Shown here: in pieces, positions 34,450 to 43,245 of the stretch | Numbering within the stretch: the stretch's first letter is position 1 | Layout: each line of letters begins with the position of its first letter | Source of the DNA: an uncultured Lachnospiraceae bacterium | Lineage (GTDB): Bacteria; Bacillota; Clostridia; Lachnospirales; Lachnospiraceae | Direction: 5' to 3' | Length of the DNA stretch: 64,000 nucleotides | Assembly: GCA_910588405.1 (NCBI GenBank) | Contig: CAJUPT010000006.1 | Location: 1 to 64,000, forward strand | Made by a program: the position numbers and the translations under genes | Notes under the pieces: generated by a model | Databases searched by the model: none | Seen by the model: the letters and a program-made list of their open reading frames with translations, nothing else | What the model was told of the DNA's origin: nothing

Positions 34450-35364
34450 TCAGAACGGATCATGAAGTTCTTCCCTTTTGATAGGCGGGAATACCTTTTC
34501 CGCGCAGTCGACCAACAGGCTGACGGCAGGATTGACATTCGATTTCTCCCAGACAATATCAATGCCTATGGTATACTCCACGTCGGAAAGTTCAAAAAAA
34601 GCGATATCGGCAGTTTCATAAAACTGCTGCGCAGGCCCAAGGACAGTGCAGGCCAGTCCTGCATTTACATACAAATACAATGATTTCAGGCTTTCCGCAA
34701 ATATGACGTTCTGTGGCTCAAAAGGAAGATCCCGCAGCATATTCATCGCGGCCACATCCGTATTCAGGCAGATAAACGTGGCGTTCCGGAAAGACTCGAC
34801 ACTGATCATGTCCACATTTCCAACAGACATTTGCTTATGATAATAAATACAGGGTTTTGCCCGGAAAATCGGTTTTCTCGTCAGTCTGGGTTCATTGGCC
34901 AGTCCAATAGAATATGTCAAAGCCGCATCCATACGCCCATCAATCAGCCTTCGCCGATCCGGCCAGGACAGAGCTGACAGAACCAATTTCACATCCGGAT
35001 GATTCTGGGTGAAATTCCGAATTAATTGTCTGTAAAAATTTCCGGATATCATATCAGTGATGCCCAGATTCAGATTCATGCTACTTTCCGGCGGAATATT
35101 CTTAGCCTGCTGCAGCATAGCATCCAGATTCCAAAGAACTGTATCCAATTTGTCATAAAGATACAGTCCGGCAGCAGTCGGAATCATTCCTCTGCTCCCA
35201 GGTTCAAAAAGCGTAATATCAAGTTCTGATTCCATCTGCACGATCTTCTTACTAATACTTGCAGTTGTACATCCTGCTTCTTTCGCAGCCTTCTGAAATG
35301 ATCCGCAACGCATAATATCCCTGAACAAATACAAAAAATCATAACTAGTCTTTTTATGATACAT
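34450..35364 (-). CDS. LysR-family transcriptional regulator
   Basis: The 304-residue protein has an N-terminal winged helix (about 8-66, GSFQKAAKEAGCTTASISKKI and TLFEPGSRGM) and a periplasmic-binding-like effector domain (about 95-300, DMISGNFYRQLI, AALTYS). AAAAGGA precedes the ATG. It forms a probable bicistron with the PucR-type gene. LysR regulators usually act on adjacent genes; a second regulator for one catabolic locus suggests two signals. The recognition helix contains an unusual Cys. Confidence 0.87.
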   Translation of the reverse strand: MYHKKTSYDFLYLFRDIMRCGSFQKAAKEAGCTTASISKKIVQMESELDITLFEPGSRGMIPTAAGLYLYDKLDTVLWNLDAMLQQAKNIPPESSMNLNLGITDMISGNFYRQLIRNFTQNHPDVKLVLSALSWPDRRRLIDGRMDAALTYSIGLANEPRLTRKPIFRAKPCIYYHKQMSVGNVDMISVESFRNATFICLNTDVAAMNMLRDLPFEPQNVIFAESLKSLYLYVNAGLACTVLGPAQQFYETADIAFFELSDVEYTIGIDIVWEKSNVNPAVSLLVDCAEKVFPPIKREELHDPF

Positions 35365-35496
35365 AATTATTTCCTTTTCCTCACCTTCAATTTAAATTCC
35401 TCCCTCCAAACGTCTTCATCCTTACTACACGTATTAGTTATTCCCAAGATTCCATGGAAGGATTCTATCACAACCTGACAGGGATTTCAACGGCGT

Positions 35497-37632
35497 CTAA
35501 AAGTTCTCATCCTTCCCAAACCACTCCTCCAGCACCGCCGCCGTCTTATCCACCACATACCCGCTGGAACCACGTCCCTTTACATCCTCCACCATAGTCA
35601 CCATCAGAATCGGCCGCTCGGTGGTTTTTTCCGCAGTCAGAATCATAAACCAGCCCAGCTCCATTCCCCAGGTCTGATCCTGTGACTCTTTCAATTCGGC
35701 GGTTCCTGTCTTTCCGGCCAGAACCACATCCTCCCGGTGAGCCGCATAGCCGCCGGACTTCGGGTCATTTACCGCTTTTGTGATGCCGTCCAGTACTTTA
35801 GCCGCCGTCTCCTTCGACATGGCTTCGGGAATCCAGTACTGTGTCTTTGCTTCCGGCTGATCAAGCAGATAGGGCTTGACCATATTTCCCTCATTACAAA
35901 AAGCCGAATAAATCGACGCCATATGAAGAGGATTAATCAGAATCTGTCCCTGGCCGTAGCCGCTGTCGGCCAGCTGGATTTCCGTCTCTATCTTATCCGT
36001 GTTCGAATACTGAGAAGTCTGCATTCTGAGCTCAAAGGGCAGCTCCTGGCCGAAGCCCAGCTTTGCAAGCCCGGCTCCCAGCTTGTCCGCACCGATTTTC
36101 AGCGCCGCCTTGGCGAAATAAATATTGTCCGAGTATATTAGAGCATTCTCCAATGTCACCGGCTCGAAAAGACGCAGAGTCGTCACAAAATAAGAGCCCC
36201 AGGAGGAATCCTTCTGCCAGCTAAGCCCTTCTGATCCATAATCCTCTGCCGGATCAATATCCCCCGTTTCCAGACCGACAGCCGCCGTCACCGGCTTAAA
36301 GGTAGACCCCGGGCACCAGCCCTGCCGGAAACGGTTATACATCGGCTGCCCCTCATCCTCATTCAGCGCATTCCATTTTTCAGTGGACAGTCCCAGAATA
36401 AAATCATTATTGTCATAAGAAGGCGTGCTGACCAACGCCAAAACCTCCCCCGTAAAAGGATTCATGGCCACGGAGCAGCTCTGATCCTCTTTCAGCTGTT
36501 CGTACACGCTTCTCTGCAGATCACTGTCAATCGTTACCCGGATTTCCTGACCATGCCGCACAGGCACGACAGCCAGCTGCTTCTTCTCATTGCCCTCCGA
36601 ATCCACGATATAAATCCTGCATCCGTCCTGCCCCTTCAATTCCTTCTCATACAAGCCTTCCAGACCGCTCCGCCCAATCACACTGTCTGCGGTGTAGCCC
36701 TCCCCCGCATGCTCCTCCAAATCTTCCGCGGTCACGTTCTGGACATAGCCCACCAGATGGGCGGCGGCTTCGCCCAGCGGATATTCCCGCACCTCCGTAT
36801 CCGTAATCATAACGCCGGGGATGGCCTGCAGTTTCTCCTGGCGCTCGACGGCCTTTATCGTTTCCTCGTCGGGATTTTCAGCGAACAGATCCGTTTCCTT
36901 CAGCTTCGGAATGGTTTTCACCGGCACAAAGGAATCATCCTTCACCCACTGAGCCTCCAGTTTTTTCTCGATATTTTCCGGTTCCATCCCCAAAATCTCA
37001 GCCAGCTCCTGAATCTCCTTTTCCCGATCCTCAAACCTTCCGGGAACCAGACCCACCGAGGAAGCTGTCCCTTTCCCCGCCAGCATCCGTCCGTTTCTGT
37101 CCGATATCTGACCCCGTTCCGCTTTCGTGGTGGAAACCCGCACCTTATCCGACGCTCCCAGCTCCGGGAAAATCAGATAATCCTGCCATACCAGCCGGTA
37201 CCCGTCCTCCCCTTTTTGAAACACCGCCTCGTTCTCAAAGCTGACGGCGCCCGCCGCCGTGTCAAAGGATGTGGCGTAGGACACTGCCTCCCGCTCTTTA
37301 TCATATTCCAGAATCTCGATCTCCATGTTTTGCATCTCGATTCCTTCATAAATGGCGGAATTCCGTTTGATAAAATCCTCCTGGCTGATATTTCCCGACG
37401 CCTCCGGCTCTATCATCCGATACATCGCTTCGTATTCCTGGTTTGGTATATGAGCCATATAAGCCTGCAGAAGCTCTTCCGGCCCTTCCTCTTCCTCCCG
37501 GTGCATGAAAAACACGGCCGCCCAGACAGCGCCGACCACCGCAAGGAGAACTGCCGCCCCAACGGTAATCCATAAAAGGGTACGATTCTTTTTCTTCCGT
37601 CTATATCTATAAGATTTATAATTTCGCTTCAT
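35497..37632 (-). CDS. MecA_N-type penicillin-binding protein (transpeptidase)
   Basis: The 711-residue protein has a short basic N terminus, one membrane anchor (about 18-43), an NTF2-like MecA_N domain (about 50-155), a PBP dimerisation domain (about 165-330) and a transpeptidase domain. Catalytic motifs are Ser443-x-x-Lys446 (PGSTFK), Ser501-Asp-Asn and Lys641-Thr-Gly. It cross-links peptidoglycan outside the membrane. Related proteins in staphylococci and enterococci have low beta-lactam affinity, but that cannot be inferred here from sequence. GGAGG precedes the ATG. Confidence 0.9.
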   Translation of the reverse strand: MKRNYKSYRYRRKKKNRTLLWITVGAAVLLAVVGAVWAAVFFMHREEEEGPEELLQAYMAHIPNQEYEAMYRMIEPEASGNISQEDFIKRNSAIYEGIEMQNMEIEILEYDKEREAVSYATSFDTAAGAVSFENEAVFQKGEDGYRLVWQDYLIFPELGASDKVRVSTTKAERGQISDRNGRMLAGKGTASSVGLVPGRFEDREKEIQELAEILGMEPENIEKKLEAQWVKDDSFVPVKTIPKLKETDLFAENPDEETIKAVERQEKLQAIPGVMITDTEVREYPLGEAAAHLVGYVQNVTAEDLEEHAGEGYTADSVIGRSGLEGLYEKELKGQDGCRIYIVDSEGNEKKQLAVVPVRHGQEIRVTIDSDLQRSVYEQLKEDQSCSVAMNPFTGEVLALVSTPSYDNNDFILGLSTEKWNALNEDEGQPMYNRFRQGWCPGSTFKPVTAAVGLETGDIDPAEDYGSEGLSWQKDSSWGSYFVTTLRLFEPVTLENALIYSDNIYFAKAALKIGADKLGAGLAKLGFGQELPFELRMQTSQYSNTDKIETEIQLADSGYGQGQILINPLHMASIYSAFCNEGNMVKPYLLDQPEAKTQYWIPEAMSKETAAKVLDGITKAVNDPKSGGYAAHREDVVLAGKTGTAELKESQDQTWGMELGWFMILTAEKTTERPILMVTMVEDVKGRGSSGYVVDKTAAVLEEWFGKDENF

Positions 37633-38284
37633 ATACGCCTCCGTTTCCTAAAATATGAAGTTTTTAGATCAACTTGCTTATTATCTTGCTGTTTCAGTAT
37701 AACACAGTCCGAATATAATAGCCAGATGCTTTCATACAGTCAATTAAGCTTTAAAGTATACGCAACAAGGAATTGAAATTTTAGATTTAGAACGGTAGGG
37801 GCAGAAAATAATCTTACACAGGAAGCAGCCATACTTAAAAAGGCAGTCCATCGAAACGGATTGCCCTTTTCATAATTCCTAACCACTCTTCTCAACTTTT
37901 TTCAAAATATCCGGCCAGCTCCGTAATCGCGTCATACCGTTCCTGAAGTTCTTCTGGAAGTATATTTGCGGTCACATCAGCGGGAAAAATTTCCCTTTAT
38001 GCAAATCCGAAGATCGTTTCCGAAATCTCCACGGAAAATTTCTCCATGTGGAAGATGGATGATCTGAAGAAGGCCGTGAAAACAGATCTGCTGGGAGAGG
38101 ATTATGTGTCCGATGCCGCATCATATGGATGGGGCAGATAAAAAACACTCGTAATTTTTGACATATTATTCCTGAAAATGATAGACAGAGAACCATTTTG
38201 AGATATCAGGTAAAATAGCATTTTTTATTAAGACATGTATATTTAAACTTGCTATAATAGATAAGAACGCAAGGAGGATATACA
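37633..38284. other. Non-coding stretch with protein debris
   Basis: A terminator-like hairpin lies at 37837-37870 (AAAAAGGCA paired with TGCCCTTTT). On the minus strand, about 37893-37990 reads as an orphan C-terminal tail (LPEELQERYDAITELAGYF) before a stop. On the plus strand, 37990-38142 reads an orphan tail with STENFSMWKMDDLKKAV, also ending in a stop. Neither has a start or recognisable family. The region is AT-rich and borders the AraC-clpP pair. Confidence 0.5.
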
Positions 38285-38701
38285 ATGAAAAGCCAAAAAG
38301 AAGTTGTTAAAAAAGTTATAGATTATATCGAAAAAAATTTAGAGGAAGAAATTAATTTAGATAATATATCAAAAAATATTGGTTATTCTAAATTCTATCT
38401 TAATCGTATTTTTACAGCGCATACGGGAATCACCATGTATAGATATTTGCACAGCCGCAGGCTTACTGTCGCCGCCGAAAAACTGGTGAAAACTGATAAG
38501 CCGATCACACAGATTGCGTATGAAGCCGGATATGATACACAGCAATCATTTTCATATGCTTTTAAACAAATGTATTTATATCCGCCTAAAATTTTTAGAG
38601 ATATCGGAGTCTTTATGCCAAAACAAAACAGAATTTCTATGCGCCGTTCTTATATCCCCAGTTACAAATTTACTGCGCAAATTAAGGAGATTGCCGCATG
38701 A
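38285..38701 (+). CDS. Short AraC-family regulator
   Basis: The 138-residue protein is essentially the AraC DNA-binding domain (two helix-turn-helix units at about 8-100: NLDNISKNIGYSKFYLNRIF and QIAYEAGYDTQQSFSYAFKQM) plus a 35-residue basic tail. It lacks a sensory domain. AAGGAGG lies 7 bases before the ATG. Its stop overlaps the clpP start by four bases (ATGA), so the two are translationally coupled. The first half is markedly AT-rich compared with neighbours, which suggests acquisition. Confidence 0.87.
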   Translation: MKSQKEVVKKVIDYIEKNLEEEINLDNISKNIGYSKFYLNRIFTAHTGITMYRYLHSRRLTVAAEKLVKTDKPITQIAYEAGYDTQQSFSYAFKQMYLYPPKIFRDIGVFMPKQNRISMRRSYIPSYKFTAQIKEIAA

Positions 38702-39288
38702 GTACGATTCCTTATGTTATTGAACAGACAAGCCGCGGAGAACGAAGCTATGATATTTTTTCACGGCTGCTATCCGACAGAATTGTTTTTTTAGGAGAAG
38801 AGGTAAGTGACACGTCAGCCAGTCTGATTATTGCTCAAATGTTGTTTTTAGAAGCGCAAGATCCCGAAAAGGATATACAGCTGTATATAAACAGTCCCGG
38901 CGGTTCCGTATCAGCCGGTCTTGCCGTTTATGATACGATGCAATATATAAAATGTGATGTTTCAACTATTTGTATTGGCCTTGCCGCCAGCTTCGGCGCT
39001 TTTTTATTAGCCGGCGGGACAAAAGGAAAACGTATCGCCTTGCCAAACGCGGAAATCATGATACATCAGCCGGCCATTCATGGGAATGGCATCAGAGGGC
39101 AGGCAACAGATATTAAAATAACATCTGACCATATACAAAAAAGCAAAGAACGCCTGAACTCTATCTTAGCAGGAAATACCGGAAAAAGCATTGAAGAAAT
39201 TGCCCTTGCGACAGAACGTGATAATTATATGTCAGCAACAGAAGCAGTGGATTTTGGGTTAATTGATAAAATCATAGATAAGCGTTAA
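38698..39288 (+). CDS. clpP: ClpP-family serine protease subunit
   Basis: The 196-residue product is a full-length ClpP with the catalytic triad Ser98 (GLAASFGAF), His123 (MIHQP) and Asp175 (TERDNYM). It should form tetradecamers that degrade proteins fed by a Clp ATPase. No ClpX, ClpA or ClpC gene is in the window, and the pairing with an AraC regulator indicates a second, accessory clpP rather than the housekeeping clpPX locus. AT-rich composition fits transfer. Residues at the family's usual positions are kept, so it looks functional. Confidence 0.9.
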   Translation: MSTIPYVIEQTSRGERSYDIFSRLLSDRIVFLGEEVSDTSASLIIAQMLFLEAQDPEKDIQLYINSPGGSVSAGLAVYDTMQYIKCDVSTICIGLAASFGAFLLAGGTKGKRIALPNAEIMIHQPAIHGNGIRGQATDIKITSDHIQKSKERLNSILAGNTGKSIEEIALATERDNYMSATEAVDFGLIDKIIDKR

Positions 39289-39331
39289 AATGCTGAACCA
39301 GTTAAGAAATGGAGATGAGAGGAATAATAAA

Positions 39332-39463
39332 ATGAAAAAAGAAAGCCGGTAACTCCGGACGATATAAAAACTGCTTTGCAGGATGTTGGTATCCGAAAAG
39401 GGCAGGATGTTATGGTGCATACATCGTTGAGAAGCCTGGGTTATGTATGCGGCGGCGAACAGT
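39332..39463 (+). pseudogene. 5' fragment of an AAC(3)-family acetyltransferase gene
   Basis: After a frameshift near the start, the plus strand reads PVTPDDIKTALQDVGIRKG, then MVHTSLRSLGYVCGGEQ, the N-terminal segment of aminoglycoside 3-N-acetyltransferase-like (YokD) proteins. About 45 residues remain of roughly 270; it then runs into an unrelated sequence. It cannot give resistance. Confidence 0.72.
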
Positions 39464-39464
39464 C

Positions 39465-39542
39465 ATGTGGACGATCATTATCTCTGTTATAACTGCTGCC
39501 ATAATCGTGTCTACAGGCCCTTATTTTATGATGAGAGTATAA
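39465..39542 (+). pseudogene. 3' fragment of a small membrane protein gene
   Basis: MWTIIISVITAAIIVSTGPY-like residues form the last membrane segment of a small protein that often precedes this type of XRE gene (DUF2178-like in style). It is fused directly to the AAC(3) fragment, implying a deletion between the two. Confidence 0.45.
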
Positions 39543-39547
39543 AACAC

Positions 39548-39742
39548 ATGAGAAATATCATTAAACAGCTTAGAAAAGAAGCGGGTTTTCGGCAGGAAGA
39601 TATGGCGAAAGAATTAGGGGTAAGCAGGCAGACAATCATAGTGATTGAAAATGATAAATATAATCCAACCCTTGAACTCGCAGTGAAAATCGCCAGATTG
39701 CCGGATCGCCATGTAGAGGATATTTTCTTTTTAAATGATTAA
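39548..39742 (+). CDS. XRE-family helix-turn-helix protein
   Basis: From ATG 39548 the product has 64 residues: a complete Cro/XRE helix-turn-helix (QLRKEAGFRQEDMAKELGV, RQTIIVIENDKYNP) ending in a short tail (EDIFFLND), typical of small regulators that control an adjacent membrane protein. That partner is reduced to a fragment here. The longer frame upstream overlaps the debris and is not used. Confidence 0.82.
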   Translation: MRNIIKQLRKEAGFRQEDMAKELGVSRQTIIVIENDKYNPTLELAVKIARLPDRHVEDIFFLND

Positions 39743-39866
39743 AATCTCCTCCGTTTTTATACTATCGTTTTATAAATTAGAAAGAATCCGTTGACGTTAT
39801 ATGATAGCACAAAATAGATATAACATGTTCAAAATTATATTATTAAATTCCACGGGAGGTAGTGCT

Positions 39867-39925
39867 ATGATGATTCGTCCGTCAGCTTCAATTCGTCAGA
39901 ATTATAATGAGATTGCCGACGGGAT
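39867..39925 (+). pseudogene. 5' fragment of a Phd/YefM antitoxin gene
   Basis: A good ribosome site (GGGAGG) and ATG are followed by MIRPSASIRQNYNEI, the start of Phd/YefM antitoxins. The match ends after about 18 residues and the frame runs into the ridA terminator. No toxin gene is left. Confidence 0.65.
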
Positions 39926-39945
39926 TATGGCTGGCTTATTCTTTA

Positions 39946-39983
39946 AAAAGAGAAACACCAGCCTGCCAGGATGGTGTTTCTCC
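39946..39983 (-). terminator. Rho-independent terminator of ridA
   Basis: GAGAAACACCA pairs with TGGTGTTTCTC around a 10-base loop. On the minus strand it is followed by TTTTT. It lies 13 bases past the ridA stop. Confidence 0.88.
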
Positions 39984-39995
39984 TGTTATCCTCCC

Positions 39996-40376
39996 TTATT
40001 TTTTCACTGCGGCGATGCACTCCACTTCGCAGAGGACGCCTTTGGGAAGATCCTTTACCGCCACGCAGGAACGAGCCGGTTTTCCTGTAAAATATTTGGC
40101 ATATACTTCATTGAATGCCGCAAAATCGGCGATATCCGCCAGGAAACAAGTGGTTTTCACCACATCGGTGAAATCCGCGCCCTGGCTTTCCAGCAGCGCT
40201 TTGATATTTGCCATCACCTGCTCCGTCTGCTCCTCAATCGTAGCGCCCACCACTTCTCCCGTCGCCGGAGAGAGGGGAATCTGGCCGGAAAAGAAAGCAA
40301 TTCCGTTTACGATAATCCCCTGGGAATAAGGGCCGATGGCCGCAGGCGCATTTTTTGTCTCCACGTACTTTAACAT
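39996..40376 (-). CDS. ridA: RidA-family enamine/imine deaminase
   Basis: The 126-residue protein is full length for the family, with GPYSQGI near the start, FFSGQIPL, the arginine in KPARSCVAV and a Glu in CEVECIA at the active site. RidA hydrolyses reactive 2-aminoacrylate and related imines. ATG 40376 lies 8 bases after GGAGG; the two earlier ATGs fall inside or beside that site. It ends at its own terminator and seems monocistronic. Confidence 0.92.
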   Translation of the reverse strand: MLKYVETKNAPAAIGPYSQGIIVNGIAFFSGQIPLSPATGEVVGATIEEQTEQVMANIKALLESQGADFTDVVKTTCFLADIADFAAFNEVYAKYFTGKPARSCVAVKDLPKGVLCEVECIAAVKK

Positions 40377-40540
40377 ATACATTTCCTCCATTCATGATTC
40401 ATGAATTCCATCATATCACAATTCACCAAAAATAACATACCTATTCTTCTGATTCCGCATAATTTTAAAACTTGCCGGCCATGGAAAAGAAGTGTATACT
40501 CTATTGTAAATATATCAAAAATATAAGGAGGTACTCACTC

Positions 40541-41641
40541 TTGTATCCTATACTGAAAAAACGCCGGCTGTCCGACCAGATCTACTATATGGACATCCTG
40601 GCTCCCCGGACGGCCAGATCCTGCCAGCCGGGACAGTTTGTCATCGTAAAGATCGACGAAGCCGGCGAGCGGATTCCTTTAACCATCTGTGATTACGACA
40701 GAGCACAGGGCACCGTCGCCATCGTATTCCAGACTGTGGGCGCTTCCACAAAGCGGATGGCACTGCTTGAGGAAGGGGACAGCTTCCGGGATTTTGCCGG
40801 CCCTTTAGGCTGTCCGTCTGAACTGATCCATAAAACACCGGAAGAGCTGCGGCAGATGAATCTTCTGTTTGTGGCCGGCGGCGTGGGAACCGCCCCGGTT
40901 TATCCCCAGGTGAAATGGCTTCATGAACAGGGCGTAAAAGCCGACTGCATCATCGGCGCCAGAAACAAAAGCCTGGTCATCCTGGAACAGGAAATGAAGC
41001 AGGTTGCCGCAAACCTGTACGTAGCCACCGACGACGGCAGCTACGGCTTCCACGGAAATGTCAACGACCAGATCAAGGAACTGGTGCAAAACCAGGGACA
41101 TACCTATGACCTGGTGGTCGCTATCGGCCCCCTGGTCATGATGAAGTTCGTGTCCATCCTGACAAAAGAGCTGCAAATCCCCACTGTGGTCAGCATGAAC
41201 CCGATTATGGTGGACGGCACCGGCATGTGCGGCGCCTGCCGTCTAAGCGTCGGCGGCGAAATCAAATTCGCCTGTGTGGACGGCCCGGAGTTCGACGGCC
41301 ATCTGGTAGATTTTGATCAGGCCATAAAGCGTCAGGCCATCTACAAAACCGAGGAGGGCCGGGCACTGCTTAAACTGCAGGAGGGGAAGACCCATCACGG
41401 CGGCTGCGGACAGTGCGGCGATCATGAACATAATGGTAACGCAACAAATGACAGCATCCATAACAAAACCGGCAAAATCAACACAGACAACAATGCTGAT
41501 ATAAAAAACAGCTCAAACAGCAACGGCAACACAAAAAACAGTCCAAACAGCAACGACAACATAAAAAACAACTCAAACAGTACATGCAACGCAGATAACA
41601 CGATACATAATGACGCACACAACCGAAAGGAGGCACACTGA
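40541..41641 (+). CDS. nfnA: NfnA: FAD/2Fe-2S subunit of NADH-dependent ferredoxin:NADP+ oxidoreductase
   Basis: The start is TTG at 40541, with AAGGAGG nine bases upstream. Residues about 1-100 form the FAD domain (ERIPLTICD), 100-220 the NAD-binding domain (VAGGVGTAPVYP) and 220-260 the 2Fe-2S site with three Cys (MCGACRLSVGG, FACVDGP). With NfnB it couples reduced ferredoxin and NADH to NADP+ reduction by electron bifurcation. After residue about 290 there is an unusual 75-residue tail, rich in Asn, Ser, Asp and Lys and repetitive in DNA, which normal NfnA lacks. The nfnB start follows the stop by one base. Confidence 0.9.
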   Translation: MYPILKKRRLSDQIYYMDILAPRTARSCQPGQFVIVKIDEAGERIPLTICDYDRAQGTVAIVFQTVGASTKRMALLEEGDSFRDFAGPLGCPSELIHKTPEELRQMNLLFVAGGVGTAPVYPQVKWLHEQGVKADCIIGARNKSLVILEQEMKQVAANLYVATDDGSYGFHGNVNDQIKELVQNQGHTYDLVVAIGPLVMMKFVSILTKELQIPTVVSMNPIMVDGTGMCGACRLSVGGEIKFACVDGPEFDGHLVDFDQAIKRQAIYKTEEGRALLKLQEGKTHHGGCGQCGDHEHNGNATNDSIHNKTGKINTDNNADIKNSSNSNGNTKNSPNSNDNIKNNSNSTCNADNTIHNDAHNRKEAH

Positions 41642-41642
41642 T

Positions 41643-43031
41643 ATGGCCAGAACAAAACTGGAAAAAATCCCGGTAAGGGAGCAGGAGCCAAAAGTGCGGG
41701 CCGCCAATTTCGACGAGGTGTGCCTTGGATATAACTTAGAAGAAGCCACCGCCGAGGCCGAACGATGCTTAGGCTGCAAAAAGCCCAAATGCGTGGAGGG
41801 CTGCCCGGTCAGCATCGATATCCCCGGCTTTATCAGCCATCTAAAAGAACAAAACGTGGAAAAAGCCTTTGAGGTCATCAGCCAGTACTCCTCCCTGCCC
41901 GCCGTCTGCGGAAGAGTCTGCCCCCAGGAAAGCCAGTGCGAGCAGAAATGTGTGCGGGGCGTTAAAGGAGATGCCGTCTCCATCGGCAAGCTGGAACGGT
42001 TTACGGCAGATTGGGCAGAGGCCCATAATATCCACCCTGTCCTTTCCTGCGAACCCAAACATAAAAAAGTGGCCGTCATCGGCTCCGGCCCCGCCGGTCT
42101 GACCTGTGCCGGGGATCTGGCAAAAGCCGGCTATGATGTGACGATTTTCGAAGCCCTCCACGAACCGGGCGGCGTACTGGTATACGGCATCCCTGAATTC
42201 CGTCTGCCCAAAAAAGGCGTGGTGGAACCGGAAATCGAAAATGTGAAACGGCTGGGCGTCAAAATAGAAACCAACGTGATTATCGGAAAATCCGTAACCA
42301 TCGACCAGCTGTTTGAGGAGGAAGGCTTCCAGGCCGTATTCATCGGCTCCGGCGCAGGACTGCCCAAATTCATGGGCATTCCGGGAGAAAATGCCAACGG
42401 CGTATTCTCCGCCAACGAGTACCTGACCAGAAGCAATCTGATGAAAGCTTTCGACGACCATTATGACACGCCCATCTATCAGGGGAAAAAGATTATTGTG
42501 GTAGGCGGCGGAAACGTTGCCATGGACGCTGCCAGAACCGCTCTGCGGCTAGGCGCCGAGGTACATATCGTCTACCGAAGAAGCGAGACGGAGCTGCCCG
42601 CCAGAGCCGAGGAAGTGCATCACGCAAAAGAAGAAGGCATCATCTTCAACCTGCTCACCAACCCCAGGGAAATCCTGACGGATGAAACCGGCCAGGTCAC
42701 TGGTATGGTCTGCGCGGAAATGGAACTAGGCGAACCGGACGAATCCGGCAGAAGAAGACCCGTAGAAAAGAAAGACTCTGATTTCACCATAGCCGCGGAC
42801 ATGGTGATCATGGCCCTTGGCACCAGCCCCAACCCGCTGATCTCCTCCACCACCAAAGGACTGGAAATCAACCGCAGGAAATGTATCGTAGCCGACGAGG
42901 CAAACGGCCAAACCTCCCGGAAAGGCGTTTTCGCCGGCGGCGACGCCGTGACAGGAGCCGCCACCGTAATCCTGGCTATGGGCGCAGGAAAAGCTGCGGC
43001 GAAAGGGATCGATGCGTATCTGAGCCGGTAA
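41643..43031 (+). CDS. nfnB: NfnB (GltD-like NADPH-binding subunit)
   Basis: The 462-residue protein resembles the small glutamate synthase subunit: an N-terminal double 4Fe-4S domain with Cys clusters (CLGCKKPKCVEGCP, CGRVCPQESQCEQKC), an FAD motif (GSGPAGLTCAGDLAKAG) and an NADPH motif (VGGGNVAMDAARTA). No large glutamate synthase subunit is next to it, and the partner upstream is NfnA, so the NfnAB assignment is favoured over GltD. ATG 41643 follows AGGAGG. No terminator is obvious downstream. Confidence 0.9.
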   Translation: MARTKLEKIPVREQEPKVRAANFDEVCLGYNLEEATAEAERCLGCKKPKCVEGCPVSIDIPGFISHLKEQNVEKAFEVISQYSSLPAVCGRVCPQESQCEQKCVRGVKGDAVSIGKLERFTADWAEAHNIHPVLSCEPKHKKVAVIGSGPAGLTCAGDLAKAGYDVTIFEALHEPGGVLVYGIPEFRLPKKGVVEPEIENVKRLGVKIETNVIIGKSVTIDQLFEEEGFQAVFIGSGAGLPKFMGIPGENANGVFSANEYLTRSNLMKAFDDHYDTPIYQGKKIIVVGGGNVAMDAARTALRLGAEVHIVYRRSETELPARAEEVHHAKEEGIIFNLLTNPREILTDETGQVTGMVCAEMELGEPDESGRRRPVEKKDSDFTIAADMVIMALGTSPNPLISSTTKGLEINRRKCIVADEANGQTSRKGVFAGGDAVTGAATVILAMGAGKAAAKGIDAYLSR

Positions 43032-43245
43032 GTCTGATCAATGTGCTTGATCGTCGTGCCTGATCGATGTATTTAATCATGCTCTAAACCGCAGCGTCTG
43101 ATCGGTGCTTTTAACCGCCAGGCCCTTAGCCTCCATGTTTTCCAGCACCTGCACTTTCGGTTTGTTTATGATATGGTAAACTTACAGGAAACACACACGG
43201 CTGCACAACGCATTTCATTGCTTACACAATGTACGGCCAGCACAA

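Noticed and set aside
37972..38196. Minus-strand protein of 74 residues
   Set aside because: Poor composition, no ribosome site, and it overlaps an orphan plus-strand tail that looks more protein-like.
39332..39463. Functional aminoglycoside acetyltransferase
   Set aside because: Only about 45 of roughly 270 residues remain and a frameshift is present.
41643..43031. Glutamate synthase small subunit
   Set aside because: No large subunit is adjacent and the upstream gene is an NfnA-type FAD/2Fe-2S protein with one-base spacing, so NfnB fits better.
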